Positions 1-7,083 of a stretch of 19,326 nucleotides of DNA are shown here, in pieces (within the stretch, counting starts at the first letter, position 1; every line of letters begins with the position of its first letter). The translations under genes and the position numbers were made by a program. The stretch lies in assembly GCA_027069645.1 (NCBI GenBank), contig JALXEI010000114.1, positions 1 through 19,326 of the forward strand, in the 5' to 3' direction. Source of the DNA: Hyphomicrobiales bacterium (GTDB lineage: Bacteria > Pseudomonadota > Alphaproteobacteria > Rhizobiales > JAKIUO01). The notes under the pieces are model-generated. The model was not told where the DNA came from and searched no databases. It saw nothing but the letters and a program-made list of their open reading frames with translations.

Positions 1-2
1 CT

Positions 3-554
3 CTCGACCCGGTGCGTGATGTGCAGGTTCTGACGCCGATGAACAGGGGCGGACTGGGGACGCGTTCTCTCAATATCGAATTGCAGCAGGTGCTGAACCC
101 GGAACAACCCGGCCGCCCGAAAGTCCAGCGTTTTGGCTGGACCTATCGTCCCGGCGACAAGGTCATGCAGACCAGCAATGACTATGACCGCGAGGTTTTT
201 AACGGCGACCTTGGCTATATACGCGCCATCGACGAGACCGAAAATGAAATGATCATCGATTTTGACGGCCGCGATGTGGTGTTTGATTTCAGCGACCTCG
301 ACAATCTGACACTGGCCTATGCCACCACTGTTCACAAATCGCAGGGGTCCGAATATCCGGCCATCATCCTGGTGCTGACCATGCAGCATTTCCCCATGCT
401 GGAACGCAATCTGATCTATACCGGTGTCACGAGGGGACGCCAGCTTGTCCTGCTGGTGGGTGAGAGACGGGCGATTGAAAAGGCCGTCAGGGGAGACCGC
501 CAGCGTCATCGCTGGACAAGGCTGCGAGAGAATTTGACAGAAACTGATGAATAA
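3..554 (+). CDS. RecD2-like ATP-dependent DNA helicase, C-terminal part (5' end outside window)
   Basis: The frame is open from the first bases, so this is the 3' end of a longer gene. The visible ~183 residues match the C-terminal half of superfamily 1 helicases of the RecD/RecD2 (TraA-like) type: an SH3-like insert around 'FNGDLGYI', the UvrD_C_2 signature 'LAYATTVHKSQGSEYP' (helicase motif V region, about bases 309-360) and motif VI as 'NLIYTGVTRGR' (about bases 411-442). In this family these parts couple ATP hydrolysis to 5'-3' translocation on DNA in repair or recombination. The Walker A domain would lie upstream. The protein ends normally with TAA after an acidic tail. A conjugative relaxase-helicase with the same C-terminal fold is an alternative, but nothing else in the window points to conjugation. 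Family assignment is secure; the exact subfamily is not. Confidence 0.85.
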   Translation, partial: LDPVRDVQVLTPMNRGGLGTRSLNIELQQVLNPEQPGRPKVQRFGWTYRPGDKVMQTSNDYDREVFNGDLGYIRAIDETENEMIIDFDGRDVVFDFSDLDNLTLAYATTVHKSQGSEYPAIILVLTMQHFPMLERNLIYTGVTRGRQLVLLVGERRAIEKAVRGDRQRHRWTRLRENLTETDE

Positions 555-787
555 TAGCCATGTATGTTCGGGGGACTTTCATCTTGTTGACATATTCGAA
601 GCGAAAAATTGACAAAAGTCCGGTGGTGCAGATTACAGCACCAGCAAGGGGCTGACGGGCCGATTCAGCTTGTTGTTCGATATCCGTTCGGGATACAAAA
701 GAAATTGAACGGTTATGCATCACGACGCGACTAACATTGAAACGCCTTCTTGCAGGGGGCGTTGATACCAAACAAGAGGAATTCAAT

Positions 788-1495
788 ATGACGGGACAAA
801 ATGAAGGACCGGAAAACAATCCCGGAATTGCAGGCAAGGCCATTAACATGGTGGAAACTGCGGGTTCGAAAGTCGAGGATGTGATCGGTTCGGAGCATAT
901 TGTTGTACGCAAAACCAAGAAGATCTGGCAGTATTTTCTGCTCTATCCGGCTGTATTTGGCGCTCTGCTCGGGGCGATTCCCACAGGCATTGATCTTTAC
1001 AAGAGTTTCAAATATGGCATCGCGGTTTCGGATGTGGCCCATGCCGAAGAGCAGAAACAGTTATGGATCAAAAACCTTCATTGTGTACAGGACCTGACTT
1101 ATCACACGGTGAAAACGCAGGACGGGGCAACCGTACAAATCGGGGCATGCAAGAACGGCGATGTGCTGATCGAACTGATTCCCGAAAATGGCGGAACCCA
1201 GATCGCCGAATGGGTGTCGCTGGAACGCGCCAAAGCGGCAGCCGCCAAAACGGTGGGGTCATTGCTGATCTCCAGAGCCTTTGCCGCCGGAACAAACGGG
1301 GCGGCGGTTATCGCAGGCGAAGGGGGCACGGTAAAAACCATGTGCACAAGCCTCAACGCCAGCGCCCAGACCATCGAGCGGATCGTCAAGCGTGGCTCTG
1401 TATGTACGCGGGAAATCAATAATATGATCACGCGCAAGTCGGTCAAACGCGAAACGGTCCCCTGCAATACCAAATGCACACCGATGAAAAAATAA
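788..1495 (+). CDS. Hypothetical membrane protein with six C-terminal cysteines
   Basis: I do not recognise this 235-residue protein. The ATG at 788 is chosen because AGAGGA lies 7 bases upstream; the frame runs 17 codons further up, but without a comparable site. Residues 1-45 are polar. Residues about 47-68 ('WQYFLLYPAVFGALLGAIPTG') form one membrane segment. The remaining ~165 residues hold six cysteines (99, 121, 186, 206, 226, 230), an even number that would suit disulphides if this part is periplasmic. An Ala/Gly-rich stretch (about 149-180) could be a second, weaker hydrophobic segment. The C-terminus is basic. It stands alone, 233 bases after the helicase and convergent with znuA. Function unknown; that it is a real gene is supported by the ribosome binding site, the composition and the topology. 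Confidence 0.72.
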   Translation: MTGQNEGPENNPGIAGKAINMVETAGSKVEDVIGSEHIVVRKTKKIWQYFLLYPAVFGALLGAIPTGIDLYKSFKYGIAVSDVAHAEEQKQLWIKNLHCVQDLTYHTVKTQDGATVQIGACKNGDVLIELIPENGGTQIAEWVSLERAKAAAAKTVGSLLISRAFAAGTNGAAVIAGEGGTVKTMCTSLNASAQTIERIVKRGSVCTREINNMITRKSVKRETVPCNTKCTPMKK

Positions 1496-1623
1496 TACGC
1501 GACGGCGCAGACGACGATGCACGCAGACTGATGGAACGCGTTGAAAGGGCAACGGTTTTTAAGCAAACCCATGCCTTGCTTTCAGGGAGGACAGGTGTAA
1601 CCCGTTTTCACGGACGGGGATGA
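1474..1623 (+). CDS. Possible 49-residue ORF overlapping two gene ends
   Basis: A small frame starts at ATG 1474, inside the last codons of the six-cysteine protein in another frame, and ends with TGA at 1621-1623, overlapping the convergent end of znuA by 16 bases. The predicted peptide is charged and soluble-looking (it begins MHTDEKIIRDGADDD, and a stretch near residue 20 reads MERVERATVFK), which is more protein-like than most random frames. No ribosome binding site is visible, so translation would depend on coupling to the upstream gene. I list it because the stop-start overlap is suggestive; it may equally be chance. Confidence 0.2.
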   Translation: MHTDEKIIRDGADDDARRLMERVERATVFKQTHALLSGRTGVTRFHGRG

Positions 1624-2519
1624 TGCTCTTCCCCGAGACAGGACAACAGGGTCCGGACATTCTTTCGCATCAATGTGAAATAGAGTTCCGGGCCTTTTTC
1701 AAGGCCGGTGCCGAGCGGATCGAGAACGGCCAGCCGGGCGGAGGTGTTTTCAACAAGCATGGCGGCGAGCCCCGGTTTATACGAGGGTTCGGTGAAAATA
1801 CAGGAAATCGCCCCGCGGCTGATTTGCGCCTGTATTTTTTGCAGATGGCGAACACCGGGTTGCCGTTCCGGAGAAATGGCAATGGACCCGGCCAGTTTGA
1901 GATGGAAACGTTCTGCAAACGGGCGCCAGGCATCGTGCCAGGTGAGAAACGCCCTGTCTGTTACCGGCGCGAGCTGTCGGGTCATTTGCTCGCCCAGCTC
2001 CTGGAGGCGCCGGATTTCGGTTTTGCCATTGAGCTGATATTGCGCCGCATTTCCGGGGTCCAGTTTCGCCAGAACAGCAGAAATTTCGCGCACAATGATC
2101 TGTGCTTTCACCGGATCCAGCCAGATATGAATATGAGGCGGGTGTCCATGATGACCGGTTTGTTCCGGTCGAAGGCCGGGCAATTCATCAAGGGTGATCT
2201 GCCTTGCCTGACCTGCCAGCGCATGAAGGGGCCGTTGCAGAAATTCCTCAAGATGGCGCGAAACACGAATAACCAGGTCAGCCTGCTGCAATTTGCGCGC
2301 CCCGGACGGTTTCAGCGCATAACTGTGCGGCGAACCGCTTTTGATCAGCAGGGCGGGCCGGGCAATCCCTTTCATGATAGCTGCCACAAGCGAGTGAACC
2401 GGTTTGATGGTAACGACCACATTGATATTTCCCCGATGGCCCGCCGGACGGGCCGCAAGGGGGATCATTTGCACAAGCAGGAGACCGCAAAAAAGCAGTA
2501 TGGAAAAAAGTCTGCGCAC
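1608..2519 (-). CDS. znuA: Zinc ABC transporter substrate-binding protein, ZnuA/TroA-like
   Basis: This 303-residue exported protein resembles cluster A-I metal-binding lipoprotein/periplasmic proteins (ZnuA/TroA fold), which capture Zn2+ or Mn2+ and hand it to an inner-membrane ABC transporter. Residues 1-23 form a signal peptide. The metal ligands expected for ZnuA are visible: H65 in 'SGSPHSYALKPS', H131 in 'HIHIWLDP' and H195 in 'TWHDAW', with D267 ('LDPLG') or E244 as a possible fourth. The His-rich loop before H131 is short (residues 123-131, GHHGHPP-like), where many ZnuA proteins carry a longer one. The start is GTG with AAAGGA about 6 bases upstream. No znuB, znuC or zur gene is next to it, so it must serve a transporter encoded elsewhere. 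The His ligands favour zinc over manganese, by inference. Confidence 0.85.
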   Translation of the reverse strand: MRRLFSILLFCGLLLVQMIPLAARPAGHRGNINVVVTIKPVHSLVAAIMKGIARPALLIKSGSPHSYALKPSGARKLQQADLVIRVSRHLEEFLQRPLHALAGQARQITLDELPGLRPEQTGHHGHPPHIHIWLDPVKAQIIVREISAVLAKLDPGNAAQYQLNGKTEIRRLQELGEQMTRQLAPVTDRAFLTWHDAWRPFAERFHLKLAGSIAISPERQPGVRHLQKIQAQISRGAISCIFTEPSYKPGLAAMLVENTSARLAVLDPLGTGLEKGPELYFTLMRKNVRTLLSCLGEEHHPRP

Positions 2520-2567
2520 AAATTTCCTTTCCCGTCATCCTCAGCCTGGCCACACCGTCAATATCAA

Positions 2568-2591
2568 GGGCGGTTGGTAAAATGACCGCCC
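2568..2591. promoter_or_regulatory. Inverted repeat upstream of znuA (hairpin or operator)
   Basis: GGGCGGT (2568-2574) and ACCGCCC (2585-2591) form a perfect 7-bp inverted repeat around a 10-base A/T-rich centre, about 50 bases upstream of the znuA GTG. It could be a leader hairpin or a protein binding site. It does not resemble the usual AT-rich alphaproteobacterial Zur box, so I do not call it one. Confidence 0.3.
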
Positions 2592-2657
2592 CGGGATATA
2601 TCTTTCCCTTTCCTTCGGGTTATCGTGCTTTTGTTTTGTGAAATCAAGCGGCCTGGG

Positions 2658-2899
2658 TCATAAACAGGATCGAGAATGGTGCCAAAAGCGCAAAAATACG
2701 AGGTTAAAATGATCGCCGCACGTACTTTTGTACGTGCAAGATCATTTTGGCCGCGAATTGCAGCGCTTTTGGCATCCTGCGGACAGGGCATATTTGCTCT
2801 CTCGCTGCGTTGCAAGATCTTGAAAACCAGAAGGTTTCCTGCGAACCTGCGCTTTGCGGGAAAACAAATCTGCTTCTGCCATTTCGATCCTGTTTATGA
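2658..2899 (+). repeat. 242-bp terminal-inverted-repeat element, copy 1 (MITE-like)
   Basis: The element is bounded by TCATAAACAGGATCGA (2658-2673) and its exact complement (2884-2899). A second copy, in opposite orientation, lies at 7084-7325; I count about 17 mismatches and no indels over 242 positions. The 5' third is a three-tier nested stem: CCAAAAGCGC/GCGCTTTTGG (2682-2691, 2763-2772), AAAATGATC/GATCATTTT (2706-2714, 2740-2748) and GCACGTAC/GTACGTGC (2718-2725, 2730-2737) around a TTTT loop. No transposase frame is present. A clear target-site duplication is not visible. The copy ends 40 bases before the acuI start codon. It could be a non-autonomous transposable element, an intergenic structured-RNA repeat, or both. 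It and the hairpin at 2568-2591 are the content of the 420-base gap between znuA and acuI. Confidence 0.85.
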
Positions 2900-2939
2900 G
2901 TTTATAACCTAGAGTACCGAAAACAACAGGGACGCTGCC

Positions 2940-3920
2940 ATGAAAGCCATTTTGATCACCAGTGACAACGGCCATCAGGCGCAACTGGTCGAACTGGATG
3001 AAAACCGTTTGCCCGAAGGCGACGTGCTGGTGCGGGTCGATTATTCAACGCTTAACTACAAGGATGCACTGGCCATTACCGGCAAGGGACCGGTGGTGCG
3101 CCAGTTTCCCATGATCCCGGGTATTGATCTGGCCGGTGAAGTGCTGACCAGCAACCATCCCCGTTTTGCCGTCGGTGACAGGGTTGTGCTCAACGGGTTC
3201 GGCGCTGGCGAACTGCACTGGGGCGGTCTTGCGCAAAAAGCCCGCCTTAATGGCGACTGGCTGATCAGATTGCCCGAAGGCCTGTCCGCGCGCGATGCAA
3301 TGGCCATCGGGACCGCCGGTTATACGGCCATGCTCTCCATCATGGCGCTGGAGGATCACGGGATCCACCCGGCCAGCGGCGAAATACTGGTCACCGGGGC
3401 AACCGGAGGCGTTGGCTCGATTGCCGTGGCCCTGCTCGCCCAAAACGGATATTCGATCACAGCCTCGACGGGGCGCTTGAAAATGCAAGAGGATTATCTG
3501 ACCCGTCTCGGTGCAACGACCATAATCCCCCGAACCGAATTGTCGGCCCCTGGTCGGCCCCTGCAAAAGGAGCGCTGGGCGGCAGCGATAGATGTTGCCG
3601 GCAGCCACACACTGGCAAATATTTGTGCCTCACTCAAATATGGCGGTGTTGTTGCTGCCTGCGGCCTTGCCCAGGGCATGGATTTTCCATCCACCGTCAT
3701 GCCGTTTATTCTGCGCGGCATCACGCTTTGCGGCATCGACAGCGTTTATGTCGCAAGGGACCGGCGCGAATATGCCTGGAAATTCCTTGCCACCAGTCTC
3801 GACAGGGCAAAACTTGCAACCATGACACAGGAGATTTCCCTTGAGCAGGTCATCCCGACGGCTGCCGATTTGCTGGCGGGAAAGGTACGCGGGCGCATTG
3901 TCGTCAATGTTCGGGACTGA
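2940..3920 (+). CDS. acuI: Acryloyl-CoA reductase (NADPH), AcuI/YhdH-type MDR oxidoreductase
   Basis: The 326-residue protein has the length and motifs of the AcuI/YhdH branch of the zinc-independent medium-chain dehydrogenase/reductases. These reduce acryloyl-CoA to propanoyl-CoA with NADPH, a step in DMSP/acrylate and 3-hydroxypropionate metabolism and in acrylate detoxification. Visible motifs: 'STLNYKDALAITGKG' (36-50), 'MIPGIDLAGEV' (58-68), the nucleotide-binding loop 'GATGGVGS' (153-160) and 'STGR' (176-179), a basic position that fits NADPH. The ATG at 2940 follows AGGGA at a suitable distance. No dddL, acuN/acuK or acuR-like gene is adjacent, so its physiological role here is inferred from family only. 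Its last 17 bases overlap the end of the convergent transglycosylase gene. A related quinone oxidoreductase of the same family is the main alternative. Confidence 0.87.
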   Translation: MKAILITSDNGHQAQLVELDENRLPEGDVLVRVDYSTLNYKDALAITGKGPVVRQFPMIPGIDLAGEVLTSNHPRFAVGDRVVLNGFGAGELHWGGLAQKARLNGDWLIRLPEGLSARDAMAIGTAGYTAMLSIMALEDHGIHPASGEILVTGATGGVGSIAVALLAQNGYSITASTGRLKMQEDYLTRLGATTIIPRTELSAPGRPLQKERWAAAIDVAGSHTLANICASLKYGGVVAACGLAQGMDFPSTVMPFILRGITLCGIDSVYVARDRREYAWKFLATSLDRAKLATMTQEISLEQVIPTAADLLAGKVRGRIVVNVRD

Positions 3921-5298
3921 TGCGTACAGAAGAGGTTTGACGTCCGGGGAAATCGGCCAGCTTGTCAAGATAGGCCTTTGTTTCGTCGGGGAGATGGCGC
4001 GTATAACCCGCACCGTATTTTTTCAGCAGGGAAATCACCCGGGTCACCCCGGTATTATAGGCATGAAAAATGATTTTCTTGCGCGTCGCGCGGCTGTAAC
4101 CGCGCATATACGGCTTTAGCAGACGCCTCAGTTTGTCGAGAAAAATGGCACCACGCTCTATATTCTTGTCGGCATTGAACGGATTGATGGTGCGCTCGAA
4201 AGCCAGCGGCAACTGTTGTGCCTTTTCCGGCCCCAGACCAATATAGACCAGCGGCATAAGCTGCATCAGCCCGTAGGCTCCGGCCCTCGAAATGGTCATG
4301 GGATCGCCCTTTGTTTCGATCCAGATAATCTCCTCGATCCATCGCCGGGGAATGGCTGGCGTTCGCCTGGCCGCGCGATCAATGGCATGCTGATAGGTTT
4401 TGCGAAACGCCCGATTGCTCTCGATACGCCCCATTACATGCAGGCCCAGCAGGCGCGTCAGTTTCTGATGTGACCAGAAACCCCGCCCTTCCTTTCGCCC
4501 CAGCATTTTGAAACGATGGGCAAAATCATCATGGGAAAGGTCCTTGTAATAATTGAAAGTGATATAGGCGCGCAAAATGGTCAACAGCCTGTCGAACTTA
4601 CGCGGCGAAATGAGCAGATGATCTTTTTGAGCCAGCAGATCACGGGTGGCTTTTCTGATCAGCCCGTCAAGCTCGGCCGTATGTTGACAATCCAGTCGAA
4701 AAGGCGTCGATGTTGCGACACGGCGGGTTTTTTCGGCAACCCGATAATATTCATCTTCCGCCCATCTGCGCCGGGCCTTTCCGAGTGCCTCGCGCATGAT
4801 ATGTTTTCGCGCCCCGGGCGACATCAGCATGACATCTGCGCCCATGACAATTTTTTCATCTTCTTTCCAGATGTAATATTTTTTTTGAACCGCCCCGTTT
4901 TCAACCGGAATTTCGTGCCCGGCCAGAGTCCGGATAACCAGCTTGAAATGGCGGTAGTCAGGAAATATCTGCGACAGCGTCATACCCTCTTTGACAAGAA
5001 TGGTATTGTCAGCAAGTATTGATCTGGTTTTACTGCGAAGATAACGTTTTATGGCATGGTCATATTTTCTGACCAGCCCCGCAAGGTCATTGACAGGGCT
5101 GCATTTGGCGCCACCGGCCGCGGCAGCCGGATCAGGTCCGGTCGCGGGTGCCGGTGATTTCCGTTCAACAGCCGGCACCTGAAAAAAGGCCCGCTGGACG
5201 GCGATATCGCCGGTTGCATTAACGGATGCCTGCACCGCACCGGTGCTGATGAACGCTGACAACAAAACCACCGCACTGCCAGCAGCTACCCGTATCAT
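3904..5298 (-). CDS. Secreted lytic murein transglycosylase, SLT domain
   Basis: A 464-residue exported protein whose C-terminal third is an SLT (goose-lysozyme-like) domain that cleaves the MurNAc-GlcNAc bond of peptidoglycan with 1,6-anhydro product formation. Motifs: catalytic Glu in 'IIWIETKGDP' (E328), 'SRAGAYGLMQLMP' (337-349), 'NIERGAIFL' (about 379-387) and 'AYNTG' (413-417, usually AYNAG). Residues 1-24 are a signal peptide. The ~290 residues between signal and SLT domain are basic, helical-looking and not recognised. The start is ATG at 5298, with GGGGGAG 9 bases upstream; the frame extends 22 codons further, but the promoter at 5370-5398 would start transcription almost at that upstream codon, so the internal ATG is preferred. 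Overlaps acuI tail-to-tail by 17 bases. Confidence 0.9.
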   Translation of the reverse strand: MIRVAAGSAVVLLSAFISTGAVQASVNATGDIAVQRAFFQVPAVERKSPAPATGPDPAAAAGGAKCSPVNDLAGLVRKYDHAIKRYLRSKTRSILADNTILVKEGMTLSQIFPDYRHFKLVIRTLAGHEIPVENGAVQKKYYIWKEDEKIVMGADVMLMSPGARKHIMREALGKARRRWAEDEYYRVAEKTRRVATSTPFRLDCQHTAELDGLIRKATRDLLAQKDHLLISPRKFDRLLTILRAYITFNYYKDLSHDDFAHRFKMLGRKEGRGFWSHQKLTRLLGLHVMGRIESNRAFRKTYQHAIDRAARRTPAIPRRWIEEIIWIETKGDPMTISRAGAYGLMQLMPLVYIGLGPEKAQQLPLAFERTINPFNADKNIERGAIFLDKLRRLLKPYMRGYSRATRKKIIFHAYNTGVTRVISLLKKYGAGYTRHLPDETKAYLDKLADFPGRQTSSVRISPEH

Positions 5299-5334
5299 GG
5301 AAAAATACTCCCCCGACAACCCCTGTACTGCAAC

Positions 5335-5355
5335 GCCGGGCAATACGAGCCCGGC
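5335..5355 (-). promoter_or_regulatory. Leader hairpin of the transglycosylase gene
   Basis: GCCGGG (5335-5340) and CCCGGC (5350-5355) form a GC-only 6-bp stem with a 9-base loop. It falls in the inferred 5' leader, just after the predicted transcription start and about 36 bases before the ATG. It may stabilise the messenger or modulate translation; no function is shown by sequence alone. Confidence 0.35.
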
Positions 5356-5369
5356 AACCCTCATAATGA

Positions 5370-5398
5370 AGTATAACCCGTATATTGTTGTTTTTCAA
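5370..5398 (-). promoter_or_regulatory. Sigma70-type promoter for the transglycosylase gene
   Basis: On the minus strand TTGAAA (5393-5398) and TATACT (5370-5375) are separated by exactly 17 bases, close to the housekeeping consensus. The predicted start near 5362 gives a ~65-base leader before ATG 5298. A perfect 7-bp inverted repeat, ATTGTTG/CAACAAT with a five-T loop (5384-5402), covers the -35 element and could be an operator. This is the best promoter I see in the window. Confidence 0.55.
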
Positions 5399-5402
5399 CA
5401 AT

Positions 5403-5623
5403 CAAAACAAGGTTTGCCTTAAGAAACGGATAATAACGGAATGCAAAAAGGGTCAATTCTCTTTTCTGTTTCCGCCTCGATGTTTCGTTTCCCGGACAAG
5501 CGACAGACGCAGAATCGGGGTCCTGGTCCGACAAGACCGCATCCTGGCTTGATCCCTTCCCGCTTCACAGTTCAAACCTGAACAGTTGCAAAGGGGGCTT
5601 TTGTGACAGGAAAGACGAATTGT
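5403..5623. other. Non-coding stretch between transglycosylase promoter and propeller gene end
   Basis: No supported gene. The only symmetry I see is GTTCA-AACC-TGAAC (5570-5583), downstream of the propeller gene on its strand; the stem is too short and no T-run follows, so it is not called a terminator. Together with the promoter and leader above this fills the 325-base gap. Confidence 0.5.
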
Positions 5624-7057
5624 TTACCGGTTGGTGGTTCTGGTCCGGCGTTTGCGACGGATTTTGCCACGTCGGCCATTCTTGTTCAGGGTCAGGATCC
5701 AGGCATCGGATCCCCTGTTCTTGCGCCAGCTTGCGCCGGCGGCTGCAAGATGCCCGTCGGGCAGAGACGCGAGCGCATAGAGCTGATCCGACTTGCCTTC
5801 AAAAGAGCGTCGCCACATCAGCTTGCCACGTTTGTCGAGACGCAACATCCAGGCGGCGCGGACCGTGATCACGGCCAGGTTTCTGGTGGTGCCCCCCGCA
5901 AGGGCAATATCTCCGCCGGGCAGGGCGATCAGGGCTTCGGTGTGATCGTCCCCCGAGCCGCCCAGTTTTTTCTGCCAGATGATCCGGCCGTCGGCATCAA
6001 GTCTGGCGATCCATATATCGCGACCGGTTATGCTGTTTTTTGCGTGTACCCAGCCGGCAATCGCCAGCTTGCCGTTTTTCAGCGGAATGATGGCACGGGC
6101 GACATTTTCGGAGAATCGGTAGATATGGCTCCATATCTTGCGGCCCTTTCGATCCAGCAGCATGACCCACGAGAAACTGTCTGCCTTTTTATCGGCCTTG
6201 GTGCCACCGGCAACGGCAATATGACCATTCGGTAACAGTGTCATGGCGCGCAGCCAGTCACGCCCTTTGGTTCCAAATGTGTGTTCCCACAACAGTTTTC
6301 CCTTTTTGTTGAGGGAAAAGACCCAGCCGTCGGCATCACCCTTGCCAGCCGATTTGGTATATCCCGCAACGATGATATTACCGGAGCGGGAGACCCTGAT
6401 GGCATAGGGGATATCGTATTTTTCGCCGCCGATGAATTTTTTCCAGATCAATCGACCGTTTTTGTCGTGCCGCATGATCAGGGCGTCACCCTCGGCATGT
6501 TTGTCCTGCTGGCTGAGTGCGGCGGTGACGAACCCGCCGTCGGGCATGGTGGCTACAGATGTGGCCATGTCGCGTTTTTGGCCGCCCCAGGTTTTCTGCC
6601 AGAGCAGGTTCCCGTTTTTGTCGAGGCGCAGCCAGAGAATGTCTGCATCTGCCCCGGTTCCCGAGCGTGTATATCCGGCTGAAATCGTATCGCCGTTCGG
6701 ATAGGCGGCGATGGAAAAACTGGTATCGCGTTTGTGACCGCCAAAAAAACGCTCCCAGTTCTCTTTTGTCTCTTCCTTCCGGATCAGATTTTCGCTGATA
6801 CGAATTCGGTTTATGTCATTATTGTCGATGGTGTTTTGAGTGATTCTGTTCTCGCTGGCTGCCAGTACGACAGGGGCCGCCAGCATCATCACGATGAGTG
6901 CCGATATGTGAACAGTGATAACGGAACAGCCGTGCCGCGGTCCTGTTGTCGGCAACGCCTGATGGCCCGCCCTGTTGCGACCTGGAAAAAGGGCAGGGGA
7001 AAACATCATGCCCCGGTTTTTTCCCCGGAAGCCGGATCGTTTTGGCTTTACTTGCAT
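5624..7057 (-). CDS. Secreted seven-repeat beta-propeller protein of unknown function
   Basis: A 477-residue protein with a long basic N-terminus (1-45), a hydrophobic export segment (about 46-67, ending 'AAPVVLAAS') and then seven repeats of ~52 residues from about 101 to 465. Each repeat follows the pattern 'W.k.fGG...D...a...pdG...aG.t......d.w..rld..G...W'. Starts of repeats: FFGGHKRD, TWGGQKRD, FIGGEKYD, TFGTKGRD, HIYRFSEN (degenerate), KLGGSGDD, SFEGKSDQ. Seven such units suit a closed seven-bladed propeller outside the cytoplasm. Proteins of this kind usually bind ligands or partners; no catalytic motif is visible. The tail is very basic (RRGKIRRKRR). The start at 7057 is fixed by AGGAG five bases upstream; a longer frame would run into the adjacent repeat element. 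Partner unknown. Confidence 0.8.
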   Translation of the reverse strand: MQVKPKRSGFRGKNRGMMFSPALFPGRNRAGHQALPTTGPRHGCSVITVHISALIVMMLAAPVVLAASENRITQNTIDNNDINRIRISENLIRKEETKENWERFFGGHKRDTSFSIAAYPNGDTISAGYTRSGTGADADILWLRLDKNGNLLWQKTWGGQKRDMATSVATMPDGGFVTAALSQQDKHAEGDALIMRHDKNGRLIWKKFIGGEKYDIPYAIRVSRSGNIIVAGYTKSAGKGDADGWVFSLNKKGKLLWEHTFGTKGRDWLRAMTLLPNGHIAVAGGTKADKKADSFSWVMLLDRKGRKIWSHIYRFSENVARAIIPLKNGKLAIAGWVHAKNSITGRDIWIARLDADGRIIWQKKLGGSGDDHTEALIALPGGDIALAGGTTRNLAVITVRAAWMLRLDKRGKLMWRRSFEGKSDQLYALASLPDGHLAAAGASWRKNRGSDAWILTLNKNGRRGKIRRKRRTRTTNR

Positions 7058-7083
7058 GCAATCTCCTGAATCAGGCCGTAAAC

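Noticed and set aside
609..637. TTGACA followed by a possible -10 box upstream of the six-cysteine gene
   Set aside because: The -35 is perfect but the hexamer 17 bases on (ATTACA) matches the -10 consensus poorly, so no promoter is called.
1572..1592. AAGCAA/TTGCTT-like symmetry as a terminator between the convergent genes
   Set aside because: Short stem and no T-run after it in either direction.
1620..2585. A 321-codon plus-strand frame covering znuA
   Set aside because: znuA on the other strand has a signal peptide and all metal ligands; the plus-strand product resembles nothing and is a shadow.
2742..2984. Similar ~50-residue peptides encoded antisense by both 242-bp repeats (containing LFSRKAQVRRKP)
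   Set aside because: The similarity follows from the DNA repeat itself. The frames start in unrelated flanking DNA, lack ribosome binding sites, and amino-acid-changing differences are common.
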